From Stramonita haemastoma (Eukaryota > Mollusca > Gastropoda > Neogastropoda > Muricidae), in NCBI GenBank assembly GCA_030674155.1, contig CM060319.1, positions 5,023,096 through 5,040,595 of the forward strand: 17,500 bases of DNA. Reading direction: 5' to 3'. Shown one piece after another: positions 1 to 9,029 of the stretch. The notes under the pieces are model-generated. The model did not search any database. It was not told the DNA's origin and worked only from the letters and a program-made list of their open reading frames with translations. The translations under genes and the position numbers were made by a program. Each line of letters begins with the position of its first letter. Position 1 is the stretch's first letter.

Positions 1-302
1 ACAGAAAGAAGGGGAATTAGTATAATTTAAAAGGATACTCTCTTTTAAAAGATACTCCTTTTTAAAAGACAACGATTTTCATTGATATGAGTTATTGCCT
101 GAACGAGAAAATGCAATAAACCTAATTGCTGCAGCTGAATTGACGCATTTGGAAAGCTCATGACGAATCTTTCATTTTTTGTTTTCGCGTTGGAAGGTTT
201 GCTTGAGGTTTATTAATTAACTGGTGAAGAATAGTGCTTCACTTGTTTTGTTTCAGTCCTGTGTCTGAATTTCCATCCCTCCGTCAATTGTCAACCGAAT
301 GA
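1..302. other. AT-rich unique sequence, no gene seen
   Basis: I see no coding frame or RNA gene here. The only structure is a short imperfect tandem array at about 27-71, in which a unit close to TTTTAAAAGATACTCCT occurs two to three times with small changes. Confidence 0.6.
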
Positions 303-350
303 TCCCTCCCTCCCTCCCTCCATCCATCCATCCATCCATCCATCCATCCA
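303..350. repeat. (CCTC)n(CATC)n microsatellite
   Basis: A run of CCTC units (about 304-321) passes directly into a run of CATC units (about 321-350). The change of one base between the two motifs suggests one array whose unit mutated and spread. Open frames across it on both strands only encode the repeat. Confidence 0.9.
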
Positions 351-723
351 AACCCACCCTCCCATATACGCGTCCTTCCTCCCTTTCTTCCTTGCATTCC
401 TTTCCATTGCATTCTTCCATTCTTTACCTCTTTCTTTCCTGCGTTACTCTCTTCTTTCCCAATACACAATTCCTAAGGCCGGGTTTTTACCTTTGACGGG
501 GAGTTTTCTAAGCAAAAAACGGCTCTGAGACCAAATTTCAGACGCCCGGCAAGCAATTAAAAACCAGGAAAACAAGAAATGGACCAACAATGGATAAAAC
601 TGTCCTCACATTTTTGGAGATAAAAAGGGTATAGGAAATAAGCATCCCCCACGCGTGTATGTGCGCATGTACACATGTGTGTGTGCGTGCAGGCAGGCAG
701 ACAAGCACGCATGCGCATGTTCT
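351..723. other. Pyrimidine-rich then unique sequence, no gene seen
   Basis: The stretch to about 470 is C/T-rich and looks like decayed simple repeat. The rest is unique, ending in short GTGC/GCAG-type repeats at about 678-715. No credible exon was found. Confidence 0.5.
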
Positions 724-724
724 C

Positions 725-762
<38 letters not shown>

Positions 763-878
763 ACAAACACTACAGTCTCTCTTTCTCTGTGTCTCTGTCT
801 CTCTCACCAACACCACAGTTTCTCTCTCTCTCTCTCTCACCACACACACAACACACACACAACACACACACACACACA

Positions 879-946
<68 letters not shown>

Positions 947-956
947 CACACACACG
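724..956. repeat. Compound (TCTG)n(CT)n(CA)n microsatellite
   Basis: TCTG units at about 726-758 are followed by impure CT repeats (about 776-838) and then (CA)n to about 956. The CA block is interrupted by extra A or C bases. The long open frames here encode only Cys/Val, Thr/His or Leu/Ser repeats and are rejected as genes. Confidence 0.95.
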
Positions 957-1188
957 ACAACTTCGTGATGAAACTAGTTACCTCACGCCTGGTGCTGAGT
1001 TTCACGTCAGAGGGGGCGAGAGAGACATTTTTTAACAAGGCTGCTTATGTCTACCTGAAGGCTGTACTGCCGTGAAAGTTAAAAACTCTCTTGTGGAAAA
1101 TCGTGATAAAATGATGTTTTTATTGACCTTTTCACTCAACTTAAAGTTGTTAAAAAGAATTAAAAAAAAACAGCCACCCTATAAGAAT
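957..1188. other. Unique sequence, no gene seen
   Basis: AT-rich unique DNA with an A9 run at about 1162-1170. The phrase AAACAGCCACC near 1177 recurs near 11612, in both cases upstream of a tRNA-like box B. This may be chance or a common flank. Confidence 0.4.
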
Positions 1189-1266
1189 TGTAGTGGTTAG
1201 TGTGTTGGTTCCCTGGACTGAAAGATAACAGGTTCGAATCCTACGTGGACTATAGCGCGTTTTTTT
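1189..1266 (+). mobile_element. tRNA-derived SINE head (Pol III-type)
   Basis: A sequence matching the Pol III B-box consensus GGTTCGANNCC lies at 1231-1241 (GGTTCGAATCC). About 40 bases upstream is a TAGTGGTTAG phrase typical of the D-arm/A-box region in tRNA-derived SINEs. A T7 run at 1260-1266 could terminate Pol III transcription. The anticodon stem does not fold and there is no proper acceptor stem, so this is not an intact tRNA gene. It most likely represents the head of a SINE whose body may continue to about 1640. The family is not identified. Confidence 0.45.
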
Positions 1267-1640
1267 CGGACTCTAGTCGGTCCTACCAAGAGTGAGTGTG
1301 CTATGGACTCATTGGAAGAAATGAATCACAAACTAAAGTTCCATCCACTTTAAAGGGGTGATTCTGAGGATGTCGCTTAAAGTTTTTGACCAACACTGTA
1401 GGTAGCTGTCTCTTTTAGGCCTGGTAGACAGTCGGGATAAATCATATGTGAGAAAAGCGTAGTGTACTGCCCTGCCAAAGTACACGATAGTCAATAGCAA
1501 TGAGGGTGATGTCATGATGCTGCTATGGAAGTGCATGCGCTTTGAGACTATCTGACAAGGTTGTACTCCTACGCTTACTATCATAATACATACCAGCGTC
1601 AACCGACACTCTTCCACAGCAGCATTTTTACATCATTTTC
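1267..1640 (+). other. Possible SINE body or unclassified repeat
   Basis: This follows the tRNA-like head with no AT-rich tail or simple repeat between. It has moderate GC and no microsatellite, unlike its surroundings. A 94-codon open frame on the minus strand (1333-1617) has plausible amino-acid composition, but I recognise no domain. I infer that this may be the body of the element headed at 1189, but no second copy in this window proves it. Confidence 0.25.
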
Positions 1641-1905
1641 ATTGCCATTGATATCACGCAAAAAAAGAAGAAAATTGTTTGTGAAAATGTGGCGCAAATT
1701 TACACGATCTCATAGTGGGTAACCTCAGTTTTGGACTTCCAGGAACTTTAGTGCCTGTGGACGATTGAGTGTTTTAGCTTTTGGGGTTGGGGGATGACGG
1801 GAGAAGGCCAGTGAGGGGAGGTTGTGGTTGTTACCACCCTGGGTGGGCGTCTTGCCACGACAGACTCCGTGACTAAACTATCATTGTCAGTGGCGGGTAA
1901 AGTAG
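1641..1905. other. Unique sequence, no gene seen
   Basis: Mixed composition with a G-rich patch near 1780-1850. No convincing exon, RNA gene or repeat was found. Confidence 0.4.
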
Positions 1906-2335
1906 GTGAAGTACTGCGTCTGTTTCTGTGGCTATTTGTCTATGTACTTGTCAATGTTTACTATTTCTGTTCAAGAGGATATTATTTGTCTTTGTCCGAG
2001 TCTATTTCTGTACCTGTTTGTCGATCTGTCTTCGTATCCTGATCTTGAATGGGTGTCTGTCTATGTCTTTGTCTCTTTCTGTTCCTGTATGTGTATCTGT
2101 CTGTGTCCGCGGGTTTTCTTTTGCGTGTCTATCTGTCTATGTGTTCATAGCTATATATAAACTATCTATAAACTATATATATAGTTATATATAATAAATG
2201 ACTATATATAGGGTGCTTGTATGTCTGTATGTCTATATCTTTGTCTATTTTTGTTCCTGCTTACTGATATGTCTGTCTTTATTTTGAAATGGATGTTTGT
2301 ATTGCATATTTTAAAATCCTAGCTCCTCGTTTTGT
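1906..2335. repeat. Degenerate TCTG/TCTA-type repeat region
   Basis: Phrases of the type TCTGTCTATGT and TTTCTGTNCCTG recur throughout with many substitutions. This suggests an old tetranucleotide array that has decayed. Three overlapping plus-strand frames here are rich in Cys, Val, Leu and Ser and reflect the repeat. Confidence 0.65.
2150..2212. repeat. AT-rich palindromic island
   Basis: A TATA-rich stretch contains an exact 16-bp palindrome, AACTATATATATAGTT, at 2171-2186. Related ACTATATATA phrases lie on both sides. It could extrude as a small cruciform. It interrupts the degenerate TCTG region. Confidence 0.6.
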
Positions 2336-2397
2336 CTGTCACATTAGGTCACTCTCTCTTGTCACTGTGCCTTCTTTTCAATGTACATTATGCTTGC

Positions 2398-2631
2398 GAC
2401 GATCATGATCATCATCATGATCTTGATAATGAGCATCATAACTTATCACCGTCGGTCGACGTCGTCATAATCATCGTCATTATCATCATCGTCGTCGTGA
2501 TCCTCCTCCCCTCCTCCTCCTCCTCTCCTCCTCTCCTCCCCTTCCTCCTCATCATCATCATCATCATTAGCAGCAGCAGCAGCAGCAGAATCAGCATGCA
2601 GCATAGCATCATCATCATCATCATCATCATC

Positions 2632-2724
<93 letters not shown>

Positions 2725-2730
2725 TAGTAG

Positions 2731-2762
<32 letters not shown>

Positions 2763-2774
2763 CATGCAGCAGCT

Positions 2775-2812
<38 letters not shown>

Positions 2813-2820
2813 CAGAGCAG
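2398..2820. repeat. Trinucleotide mosaic: ATC, GTC, CTC, CAG blocks
   Basis: The order is impure ATC/GTC (about 2398-2500), CTC-rich (about 2501-2550), ATC (about 2551-2570), AGC (about 2571-2590), CAT (about 2609-2631), interrupted CAG (about 2632-2726), CAT (about 2727-2762) and CAG (about 2764-2820). A 131-codon plus-strand frame (2332-2727) encodes runs of Ile, Ser, Ala and Gln. Its open state follows from repeat units lacking stops, not from coding. Confidence 0.9.
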
Positions 2821-3109
2821 CATCACCACCATTCTATTTCCGCCTCCTCCTTTTTTGGAGGATATAATTATTTGACTGTCTTCCTGTGGTTGTCTCTCTC
2901 TAGTTCAAGAATGCTTAACATCAAAACAAGAAAAAACAAATCAGATTAAATCCGAGAGGATTGGTTTTGTTTAGGCTAGGCTGTGATTACGGAAAGAGGG
3001 AAAGAAGAGAGCGATGGCAATATGAACAGGCCAGAAGATCAGGTAAGTATCAGGGTTCAGGTGAACAACCTGGGAAATAAATCCGTCGTGAAGTAGGGTA
3101 GAAAGGTCT
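2821..3109. other. Unique sequence, no gene seen
   Basis: AT-rich, with no recognisable gene. It separates the trinucleotide mosaic from the GT tract. Confidence 0.4.
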
Positions 3110-3170
3110 GTGCTTGTTTGTTTGTTTGTTTGTGTGTGTGTGAGTTGTGTGTGTATGTGTGTGTGTGTGT

Positions 3171-3250
<80 letters not shown>

Positions 3251-3421
3251 CCACGCGCGCTGACAGAAGACACAAAAGTAAGTAAATACTGCATACCTAC
3301 ATTTAAACAAATGTAACAATAGTTTAATTTTAATAAGTGTAATTTCTTCTCTGGTATTGTCAAAAATGATATGATTAAACACACACACACTTTCCCGCGC
3401 GGGCAACACACACACACACAC

Positions 3422-3463
<42 letters not shown>

Positions 3464-3535
3464 ACACACACACACACACACAACACACACAACAACACAA
3501 ACACAACACAACACAACACACACATTTTCAAAGCA
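3110..3535. repeat. (TTTG)n(GT)n ... (CA)n inverted microsatellite pair
   Basis: TTTG units at about 3114-3132 lead into (GT)n to about 3249. About 125 bases of unique sequence follow, then (CA)n from about 3379 to 3530 with AACAC-type interruptions. GT on one side and CA on the other form an inverted repeat. Matching GC-rich phrases flank the inner ends: GCCCACGCGCGC near 3248 and the palindrome CCCGCGCGGG near 3394, read in opposite orientation. Confidence 0.85.
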
Positions 3536-4076
3536 GAAGAAAACAAGACAGTTTTTTTGGTCAAGTTTCTAAATGAGTTTTAAAGCACACAAAACTTTTC
3601 TTCTTTTTTTTTCCCTTTCAGAAGTGTTGATTTCGATTGCAAGGGAAGCAAAACACGTAGCCAGTTTATTCAGTTTCTATCAGTGGCAAATTAGGCTTTG
3701 GGTCGATTTCCTAACTTAATTAGGGGAAGAAGCAAAGGGCTGGCAGCTCTGGCTGTGCTATCTTATCGCCTGATTGAGGCATTAGGCTGGCCCTCCTCAT
3801 TCCCCCAGCTCGGGTCTTTGACCAAGAAGAAAAAAAAGCAACCCCACTTTGTTCTTTTTCTTTGCAAGTAAACACTGGGGAAATTAGAATCACAGATTAA
3901 GCCTTCTTACCCTATTTGTCAAGTAGAAATCTAATCTTAGAATTTTAACACTTTAACCAATTGTTTTCTTTTTGTTTGTTTTTTTTCTAGCAAGGGTTTT
4001 TGTGTGATTGTATTTTTTTTCAGAATGTTTTGCTTGTTAGAACTGAAATCTTAGATGCAGGTTTAACTTTTTTTTA
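3536..4076 (+). repeat. Dispersed repeat R, copy 1 (uninterrupted)
   Basis: This stretch aligns by eye with 9030-9780. Shared landmarks in order are TCAAGTTT, CACGTA, TTTTTCAG/TTATTCAG, TTTCCTRAYTTAAT, AGAAGCAAA, CAGCTCTGG, GATTGAGGCATTAG, GGAAATTRGA, AATCTTAGAAT, TTTTTTTCT then GCAA, and GGAACTRAAA/AGAACTGAAA. It lacks the 225-bp SINE present in the 9-kb copy, so it preserves the uninterrupted site. There are no clear coding frames. The left edge coincides with the end of the CA microsatellite. Confidence 0.6.
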
Positions 4077-4436
4077 TGAGACTGGTTAAATATCCCTGAA
4101 AAAGTTACATATCTTTTAGTGTTTTTTTTCTTGATAACGATTAAATTTAATGCTTGACTGAACTTGAGGCAAAAAGGGTTGTTTCATTTTTAGCTGACTC
4201 ATCAGTTTGCGAATCTCTGTTGCTGGTGATCAAAACCCAGCCAACACACGCAAAAATATGATGATAAAAAGGAGGTAAAGTGATCTGAAGAAAGTTAAAC
4301 CAAATCTTTCAGACCTTGATGTGTTATATGTTAAGTGGTCTTCAAGGGTATACTAGCCAGAGTTATGGAAAACTAAGTGATTGTCTTGTCACTCTTGTTA
4401 TGGTTGTTCTTGCTATTTTTCTTTGCAATTATTCTT
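4077..4436. other. AT-rich unique sequence, no gene seen
   Basis: Contains several T runs and no convincing exon. It may include further diverged R sequence, but I could not align it. Confidence 0.35.
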
Positions 4437-4690
4437 CTCTGCTACTCTTGTTGTTGTTGCTGTTGTTGTGTGCTGTTGTTTGTTGTTGTTGCTGTTGTAG
4501 TTGTTGTTGTGTTTTGTTGTTGTTGTTGTTTGTTTTGTTGTTTCTTCTTCTTCTTCTTCTTTCTTCTTCTTTTTCCCTTCTTCTTCTTCTTCTTCTTCTT
4601 CTTCTTCTTCTTCTTCTCTTCTTCTTCTCTTCCTTCCTTCCTTCCTTCCTTCCTTCCTTCCTTCCTTCTTCCTTCCTTTCCTTCCTTCCA
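4437..4690. repeat. Compound (TTG)n(TTC)n(TTCC)n microsatellite
   Basis: TTG units (about 4448-4542) change to TTC units (about 4543-4632), then to TTCC units (about 4633-4688). The same order of TTG then TTC occurs at 12877-13003. In both places a copy of the GC-rich module follows about 500-650 bases downstream. The long frames on both strands are repeat translations. Confidence 0.9.
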
Positions 4691-5167
4691 GACAGCAAAA
4701 AACGACAGGAAAACATTGTCAATTTGAAAAAAAGATGCCCAGAGACATTTAGGATCTGATATATTTATGATTTTGTTATTTTGCTTTTTGTCTTGTTTTG
4801 TGCTTATTATAAGGCTTACCTATTCAAAGTTAATGTATTTTGTGCCAATATTTTCTAAGCTAACAGTGTCTGACCTATCTAGCCTGAGCTAAGCTAATCT
4901 GACAAAGAATCTCAGTATATATTTACTAATAGTTATGCCTAATCAATGACAGAACCTACAACATGTAAGTCAATTCAAACATAACAACAATAAACAACTC
5001 AATTCAAAATGTTTATAATCTCAAAACGAGAAATTCTGGTGGGTTGCAACCTTACATAACACAACAACACAGACACCTCCTACACATTTTTGTCACTACC
5101 CCAACCATTTTTTCCCCTCAGCATCCATGAAATGTAAAAAAAAAAAAAAAAAGATAGAGACAAAAAA
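4691..5167. other. AT-rich spacer, partly alignable to 13004-13529
   Basis: No gene seen. Near 4885-4910 the phrase GAGCTAAGCTAATCTGA resembles GGGCTAAGCTAGGGCTGA near 13296-13313, and CCATTTTTTCC near 5104 matches 13490. A17 lies at 5136-5152. These weak matches suggest an old duplication shared with the 13-kb region. Confidence 0.35.
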
Positions 5168-5418
5168 ACGTGAGAACCCCTACGTTAGCTAATGGCGGCC
5201 CGATCTGTGCGGATAAACACGGCCCTCCAGCACGCCTCACAGCCTGCAGGGGCGGGCAGGCCAGAAAATGGCCTCGTTTGCCGGCAGCTAACCGTTTCTG
5301 GCCCTCCTCTGCTGGCCGCTGGATGTCTGCAGAGCTGTGACAGGCTGCCGGAGACTGACAAATGGCCGGGAATAAATCGGGTGTGAGGACATTGGCGTTC
5401 GGCTAATCTGTTCCCACA
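5168..5418 (+). repeat. GC-rich 251-bp module, copy 1
   Basis: This stretch is clearly more GC-rich than its surroundings and matches 13530-13778 in the same orientation, with about four substitutions and two single-base deletions in the other copy. It is bounded by near-identical direct repeats: CGTTAGCTAAT at 5183-5193 and CGTTCGGCTAAT at 5396-5407. The single-base indels shift frame between copies, so the 64-codon open frame here is not conserved and is not a gene. I do not recognise the family. It may be a short mobile element, or a conserved element copied by duplication or gene conversion. Confidence 0.75.
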
Positions 5419-5705
5419 TCAACTAAACCCACCTACCTTGCTTGTTTTTTTGCTTTACCTGTTTTGCTTTTACTGGGTTAGTTTAAGGTGTGGGATGTGT
5501 TGTAATGGTACAGAGGGGAAAATCTAAAGGCACAAGTCAGTATGTTTCTGTGAAGTATGCATTTATAGGTCTGTGGGTACAAGTGATGTCATATTTGTGA
5601 GAGAGTGTGAATATGCATGTGGTGGAGGCAAGGAATAATTCTTTATTTCTATGAAGATAGATAAAAGACTATCATGGTTTTTTTACATCTAGTCCCAACG
5701 TGTGT
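5419..5705. other. Unique sequence, no gene seen
   Basis: AT-rich with no recognisable exon, RNA gene or repeat. Confidence 0.4.
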
Positions 5706-5766
5706 AAGTATGCGTGCGTGCGTGCATGCGTGCGTGCATGCGTGCATGCGTGAGTGCGTGCGCACC
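5706..5766. repeat. (TGCG)n / TGCA repeat, alternating purine-pyrimidine
   Basis: TGCG units with TGCA variants run across about 60 bases. Strict alternation of purine and pyrimidine makes this a plausible Z-DNA-forming tract. A related tract lies at 8914-9010. Confidence 0.85.
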
Positions 5767-5960
5767 TACAAGCAAAAAGACACTAATGTACATGTATGTG
5801 AAAACATGTTTTTGTGTGCTTACATCTCCATGCATGTGTGTGTAGTTTGCTCATTAACTCTTATACTCAAAAGTGTCAGTGAAAAAAGAAAACTTGTATG
5901 CTGTCTTGTGGATCCAAATTTCTTTGAAGGGAGTACCCTCTACAAGTACTTTTTCCTCCC
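5767..5960. other. Unique sequence, no gene seen
   Basis: AT-rich, with some degenerate ATGTGTG phrases from the neighbouring repeat. No gene supported. Confidence 0.35.
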
Positions 5961-6312
5961 TTGCCACATCTTCTTTGTTCATTGTTCCTCATTCTCATCT
6001 CGCTCTCCATCATAATTATCATTCTTTCTTTGTCTTTCTTTCTCCTCTCTGATTTCTGTTCCATTTGTTAGTCTCTCCCTCTCCTTTCTAAACAAGCTTT
6101 TTCTACTTTCCTTCCCCTCTGCTTCCCCTTCTCCTTTCATTTCTGTGTTTTCTGTCTCCTCTCCTCTTTCTGGTCCCACTGTCAGCCTCTCTCCCTCCTT
6201 TCCTCTCTTTTCTACTTTCCTCCCTTCTCTCTTCCCCTGCTTCCTCTTTCACTTATTTCTCCCCGACCCTCCCCCACCTCTCTTTCTCTATCTCTGTGTC
6301 TTTCTCTCATGT
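5961..6312. repeat. Impure pyrimidine-rich tract
   Basis: C and T dominate for about 350 bases, with phrases such as CTTTCCT, CTCTCCT and TTTCTCC but no perfect unit. It looks like a decayed CT-type array. Open frames on both strands are compositional. Confidence 0.65.
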
Positions 6313-6535
6313 TTAGTGGACAGAAAAACATTTACCCTAAAATTACAGAATAACTTTAATAAATCTGCAAAAGGGTAAATACTGCTTTACCGTACATTAG
6401 AAAAAACATACTTATTTGTTGCAGATTTCCAAGAACTGTGGGGAGCTGGGAAATATATTGTGATTCTTGTTGTTCATGACTATGTCTAACCCCCTTCAGA
6501 AAGGGCAAAGGCATCAAAGCTGAATAGACTATACG
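6313..6535. other. Unique AT-rich sequence, no gene seen
   Basis: No coding or RNA signals recognised. Confidence 0.4.
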
Positions 6536-6585
6536 ATTCTTTCTCTGTGTCTCTCTGTGACTCTCTGTGACTCTCTGTGTGCCTC
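6536..6585. repeat. Decamer CTCTCTGTGA-type short tandem array
   Basis: A ten-base unit close to CTCTCTGTGA recurs about four times with minor changes, apparently evolved within a CT/TG-rich stretch. Confidence 0.7.
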
Positions 6586-6825
6586 TAGCTAATCAGAACT
6601 TATATACATTTAAAAAAAGAAAAAAGAAAAAAAAAGATCTGAATCTATCCTGTATAACCATGTTATGGAATCCATGACATGATGACTATTTGGGCTGTTG
6701 TTAATTAAGTTTTCAGAATATGACATTTTGTGTTTTGTGCCCTGTCCCCCTCCCACTGTCCCCTTGTCAATGGGCATCTTGCCTGAGACAATAAACTATT
6801 GTCATTGTCAAACAATTGTCATTGT
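6586..6825. other. Unique AT-rich sequence, no gene seen; 17-bp direct repeat at its right end
   Basis: Unique DNA containing the homopurine stretch near 6612-6637. At 6793-6809 and 6810-6826 a 17-base unit ending ATTGTCATTGTC is tandemly duplicated with two changes. An AATAAA hexamer at 6790-6795 has no upstream gene to serve. Confidence 0.5.
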
Positions 6826-6868
6826 CTGTGTCTCTCTGTGTCTCTCTCGGTCTCTGTCTGTCTGTCTA

Positions 6869-6901
<33 letters not shown>

Positions 6902-6906
6902 GTGTT
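6826..6906. repeat. Compound TGTCTC and (TCTG)n microsatellite
   Basis: Impure TGTCTCTC repeats lead into (TCTG)n at about 6856-6895. This is the same CT + TCTG combination as at 724-838, and the complement of the GA + GACA arrays at 11204 and 16303. Confidence 0.9.
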
Positions 6907-6966
6907 GTACTCACTATCTCCCTTCCTTTATTTGCATTTTCTTACGTTTTGTTCAGTTTCTGTGAG

Positions 6967-7160
6967 AGAGAAAAAAAATGGACAGAATTATTTAAAAAAA
7001 AAGATGGCAGACAGCATGCTTCTATCTACAGCAGTGTGACAGAACTGACATGCTATCGGAGACTCTCTTACCCCCCCCTTCCCACCTTCATCCCCTGTCG
7101 TCCTCCCACAGGACCCCCTCCCCTCTCCTGTACCCCCCTCCCAAATACACATTCATGTCT
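6967..7160 (+). repeat. Dispersed repeat P, copy 1
   Basis: This aligns with 8304-8480. Shared landmarks are GAGAAAAAAAA, GGACAGWATNATT, TGGCAGA, AGCA(G/T)GCTTCT, TATCT, GACAGARCTG and a following C-rich run. Both copies lie directly after CT-rich simple sequence and end in C-rich pyrimidine sequence. Identity looks moderate, so the duplication is not recent. No coding frame is conserved. Confidence 0.5.
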
Positions 7161-7345
7161 TGTTTGTTTATTTTATTCTCTTCCCTCTCACTCTGACAAA
7201 TTGTCAAACGGCAGTTCTGCAAAGTTTTTTTGGACAGAAAGTTGTGTGGAATGTAAAGGTTCACAGTAATTTGAAGTGTCTTTTTCCACTGGCAGGAAAA
7301 AAGGATATATCAAATTATCGTTGACCTTTTCGTGTGTGTATGTTT
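7161..7345. other. Unique sequence, no gene seen
   Basis: No recognisable feature. Confidence 0.35.
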
Positions 7346-7630
<285 letters not shown>

Positions 7631-7863
7631 TATGAGTACAACGCCTTAACATGACATGTAGATGGATGTGCTTTTCGCATTTGTTTTGGTGTATTTGCAT
7701 GAGTTTGTGAACATAATATGTGTGTGCACATGTGTGTCAGTGACAAAGAATATGTAGCTGTAAAAGCGCTCAAAATGTCATTGGAAAAAAAAAAACACAC
7801 CAGAAATCGTCATACTCTGTCTGTGTATCTATCATTTCCTTAAGTCCGGCACCGCCGGGATTT
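7631..7863. other. Unique sequence, no gene seen
   Basis: No recognisable gene or RNA. Some degenerate TGTGTG phrases remain. Confidence 0.35.
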
Positions 7864-8250
<387 letters not shown>

Positions 8251-8303
8251 CCTTCCTCTCTTATTTCCTGCGCTCTTCTTCTTCTTATCCATTCCATTCC
8301 AAA

Positions 8304-8480
8304 GGAGAAAAAAAAAGTAGGACAGTATCATTAAAGGAAACTGGCAGAGAGCAGGCTTCTCTCTATCTGCTACAGATATGACAGAGCTGGGCGACCATGT
8401 CACCAGGATTCTTTCATCCCCCCCCCCCCCTTGTCATTCTCCAGCTGCCACCCTCTCCCCTGAAGATATTCCACAATGCC
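8304..8480 (+). repeat. Dispersed repeat P, copy 2
   Basis: Moderately similar to 6967-7160 from GAGAAAAAAAA through GACAGAGCTG to a C12-13 run near 8418-8431. It also begins immediately after CT-rich simple sequence. There is weak additional resemblance around GTGACAG...CGGAGACT between copy 1 and the GC-rich module, which might hint at a more distant relationship. Confidence 0.5.
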
Positions 8481-8585
8481 ACCCCCACCCCACCCCACAT
8501 CCTGCATCCTATTCATCTCACACACCCATATACATGGTTTTTGCTCCTACCACCACCGCCAATTTCTGAAGGAAGGTAGTTCTGA
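8481..8585. other. C-rich unique sequence
   Basis: C-rich, with CCACCCC-type phrases. No gene supported. Confidence 0.35.
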
Positions 8586-8700
8586 AGCTTGTTGTTTTCA
8601 TTCCTCGGCTAAAGCTCCGAGGTTCACCAATGGGGAGATTTTGTGTATGTGACCGATTTTTGCCTGCCATGAAGGTAGCCGTATTCTGACTTCGGGGAGA
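8586..8700 (+). repeat. Dispersed repeat R, right-end fragment
   Basis: Aligns with 9790-9910 and 10233-10352. Shared landmarks are GTTGTTT, ATTCCT/CTTTCCT, GGTTCACCAATGG, TTTGTGT, GCGACC/GTGACC, ATTTTT and AAGGTAGCCG. It is diverged, and represents an independent older copy of the right part of R. Confidence 0.6.
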
Positions 8701-8913
8701 ACATTTTTTGTTTATTATGTTAGTTTCTAGAAGAACAAGGTATGAAATGTTCTTTTTTACGGACTAAAATAAAGAGAGATTGTAAAGAGCACACCCTTAA
8801 CAACAGGTTTATGGAAACCATGTACAATGTTTTGGAAACGCTATCAGAAAAAGGAAATCAGACACACGTTGTCCTGATCCTTTCTCCCAGTCCAGCATTC
8901 TGATAAAACCCTT
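8701..8913. other. Unique sequence, no gene seen
   Basis: AT-rich. An AATAAA hexamer lies near 8768, but no gene is visible upstream on the plus strand. Confidence 0.4.
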
Positions 8914-9010
8914 ACTGTGTGTGTGTGTGTATGTGTGTGTGCGTGCGTGCGTGCGTGCGTGCGTGTGTACGTGCGTGTGTGTGTGCTAGGGTGCGTGCGT
9001 GCGTGCGCGG
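8914..9010. repeat. (GT)n and (GTGC)n repeat
   Basis: Alternating purine-pyrimidine tract with GT units, then GTGC units interrupted near 8986-8992. Plausibly Z-DNA-prone, like 5706-5766. Confidence 0.9.
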
Positions 9011-9029
9011 GGATGTGTGTGTTTGTTTA

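Noticed and set aside
538..1075. Long overlapping open frames on both strands (up to 166 codons)
   Set aside because: They are translations of the TCTG, CT and CA repeats. Dinucleotide arrays lacking stop codons are open in several frames at once.
1189..1266. Functional tRNA gene
   Set aside because: It has a good B box, but I could not form an anticodon stem or acceptor stem. A SINE head or tRNA pseudogene fits better.
2332..2763. Open frame with poly-Ile, poly-Ser, poly-Ala and poly-Gln, resembling a polyQ protein
   Set aside because: The peptide merely tracks ATC, AGC and CAG units, and an overlapping minus-strand frame of repeats is just as open. There is no unique coding sequence on either side.
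2971..3583. 197-codon and 157-codon minus-strand frames
   Set aside because: They are dominated by Cys/Val and His/Thr repeats from the GT and CA arrays. The short unique ends show no recognisable domain.
5192..5386. 64-codon frame in the GC-rich module as a small protein
   Set aside because: The second copy of the module has two single-base deletions that change the frame, so the peptide is not conserved despite about 98% DNA identity.
6790..6795. AATAAA poly-A signals (also near 8768 and elsewhere)
   Set aside because: The hexamer is expected often in AT-rich DNA, and no upstream gene is supported.
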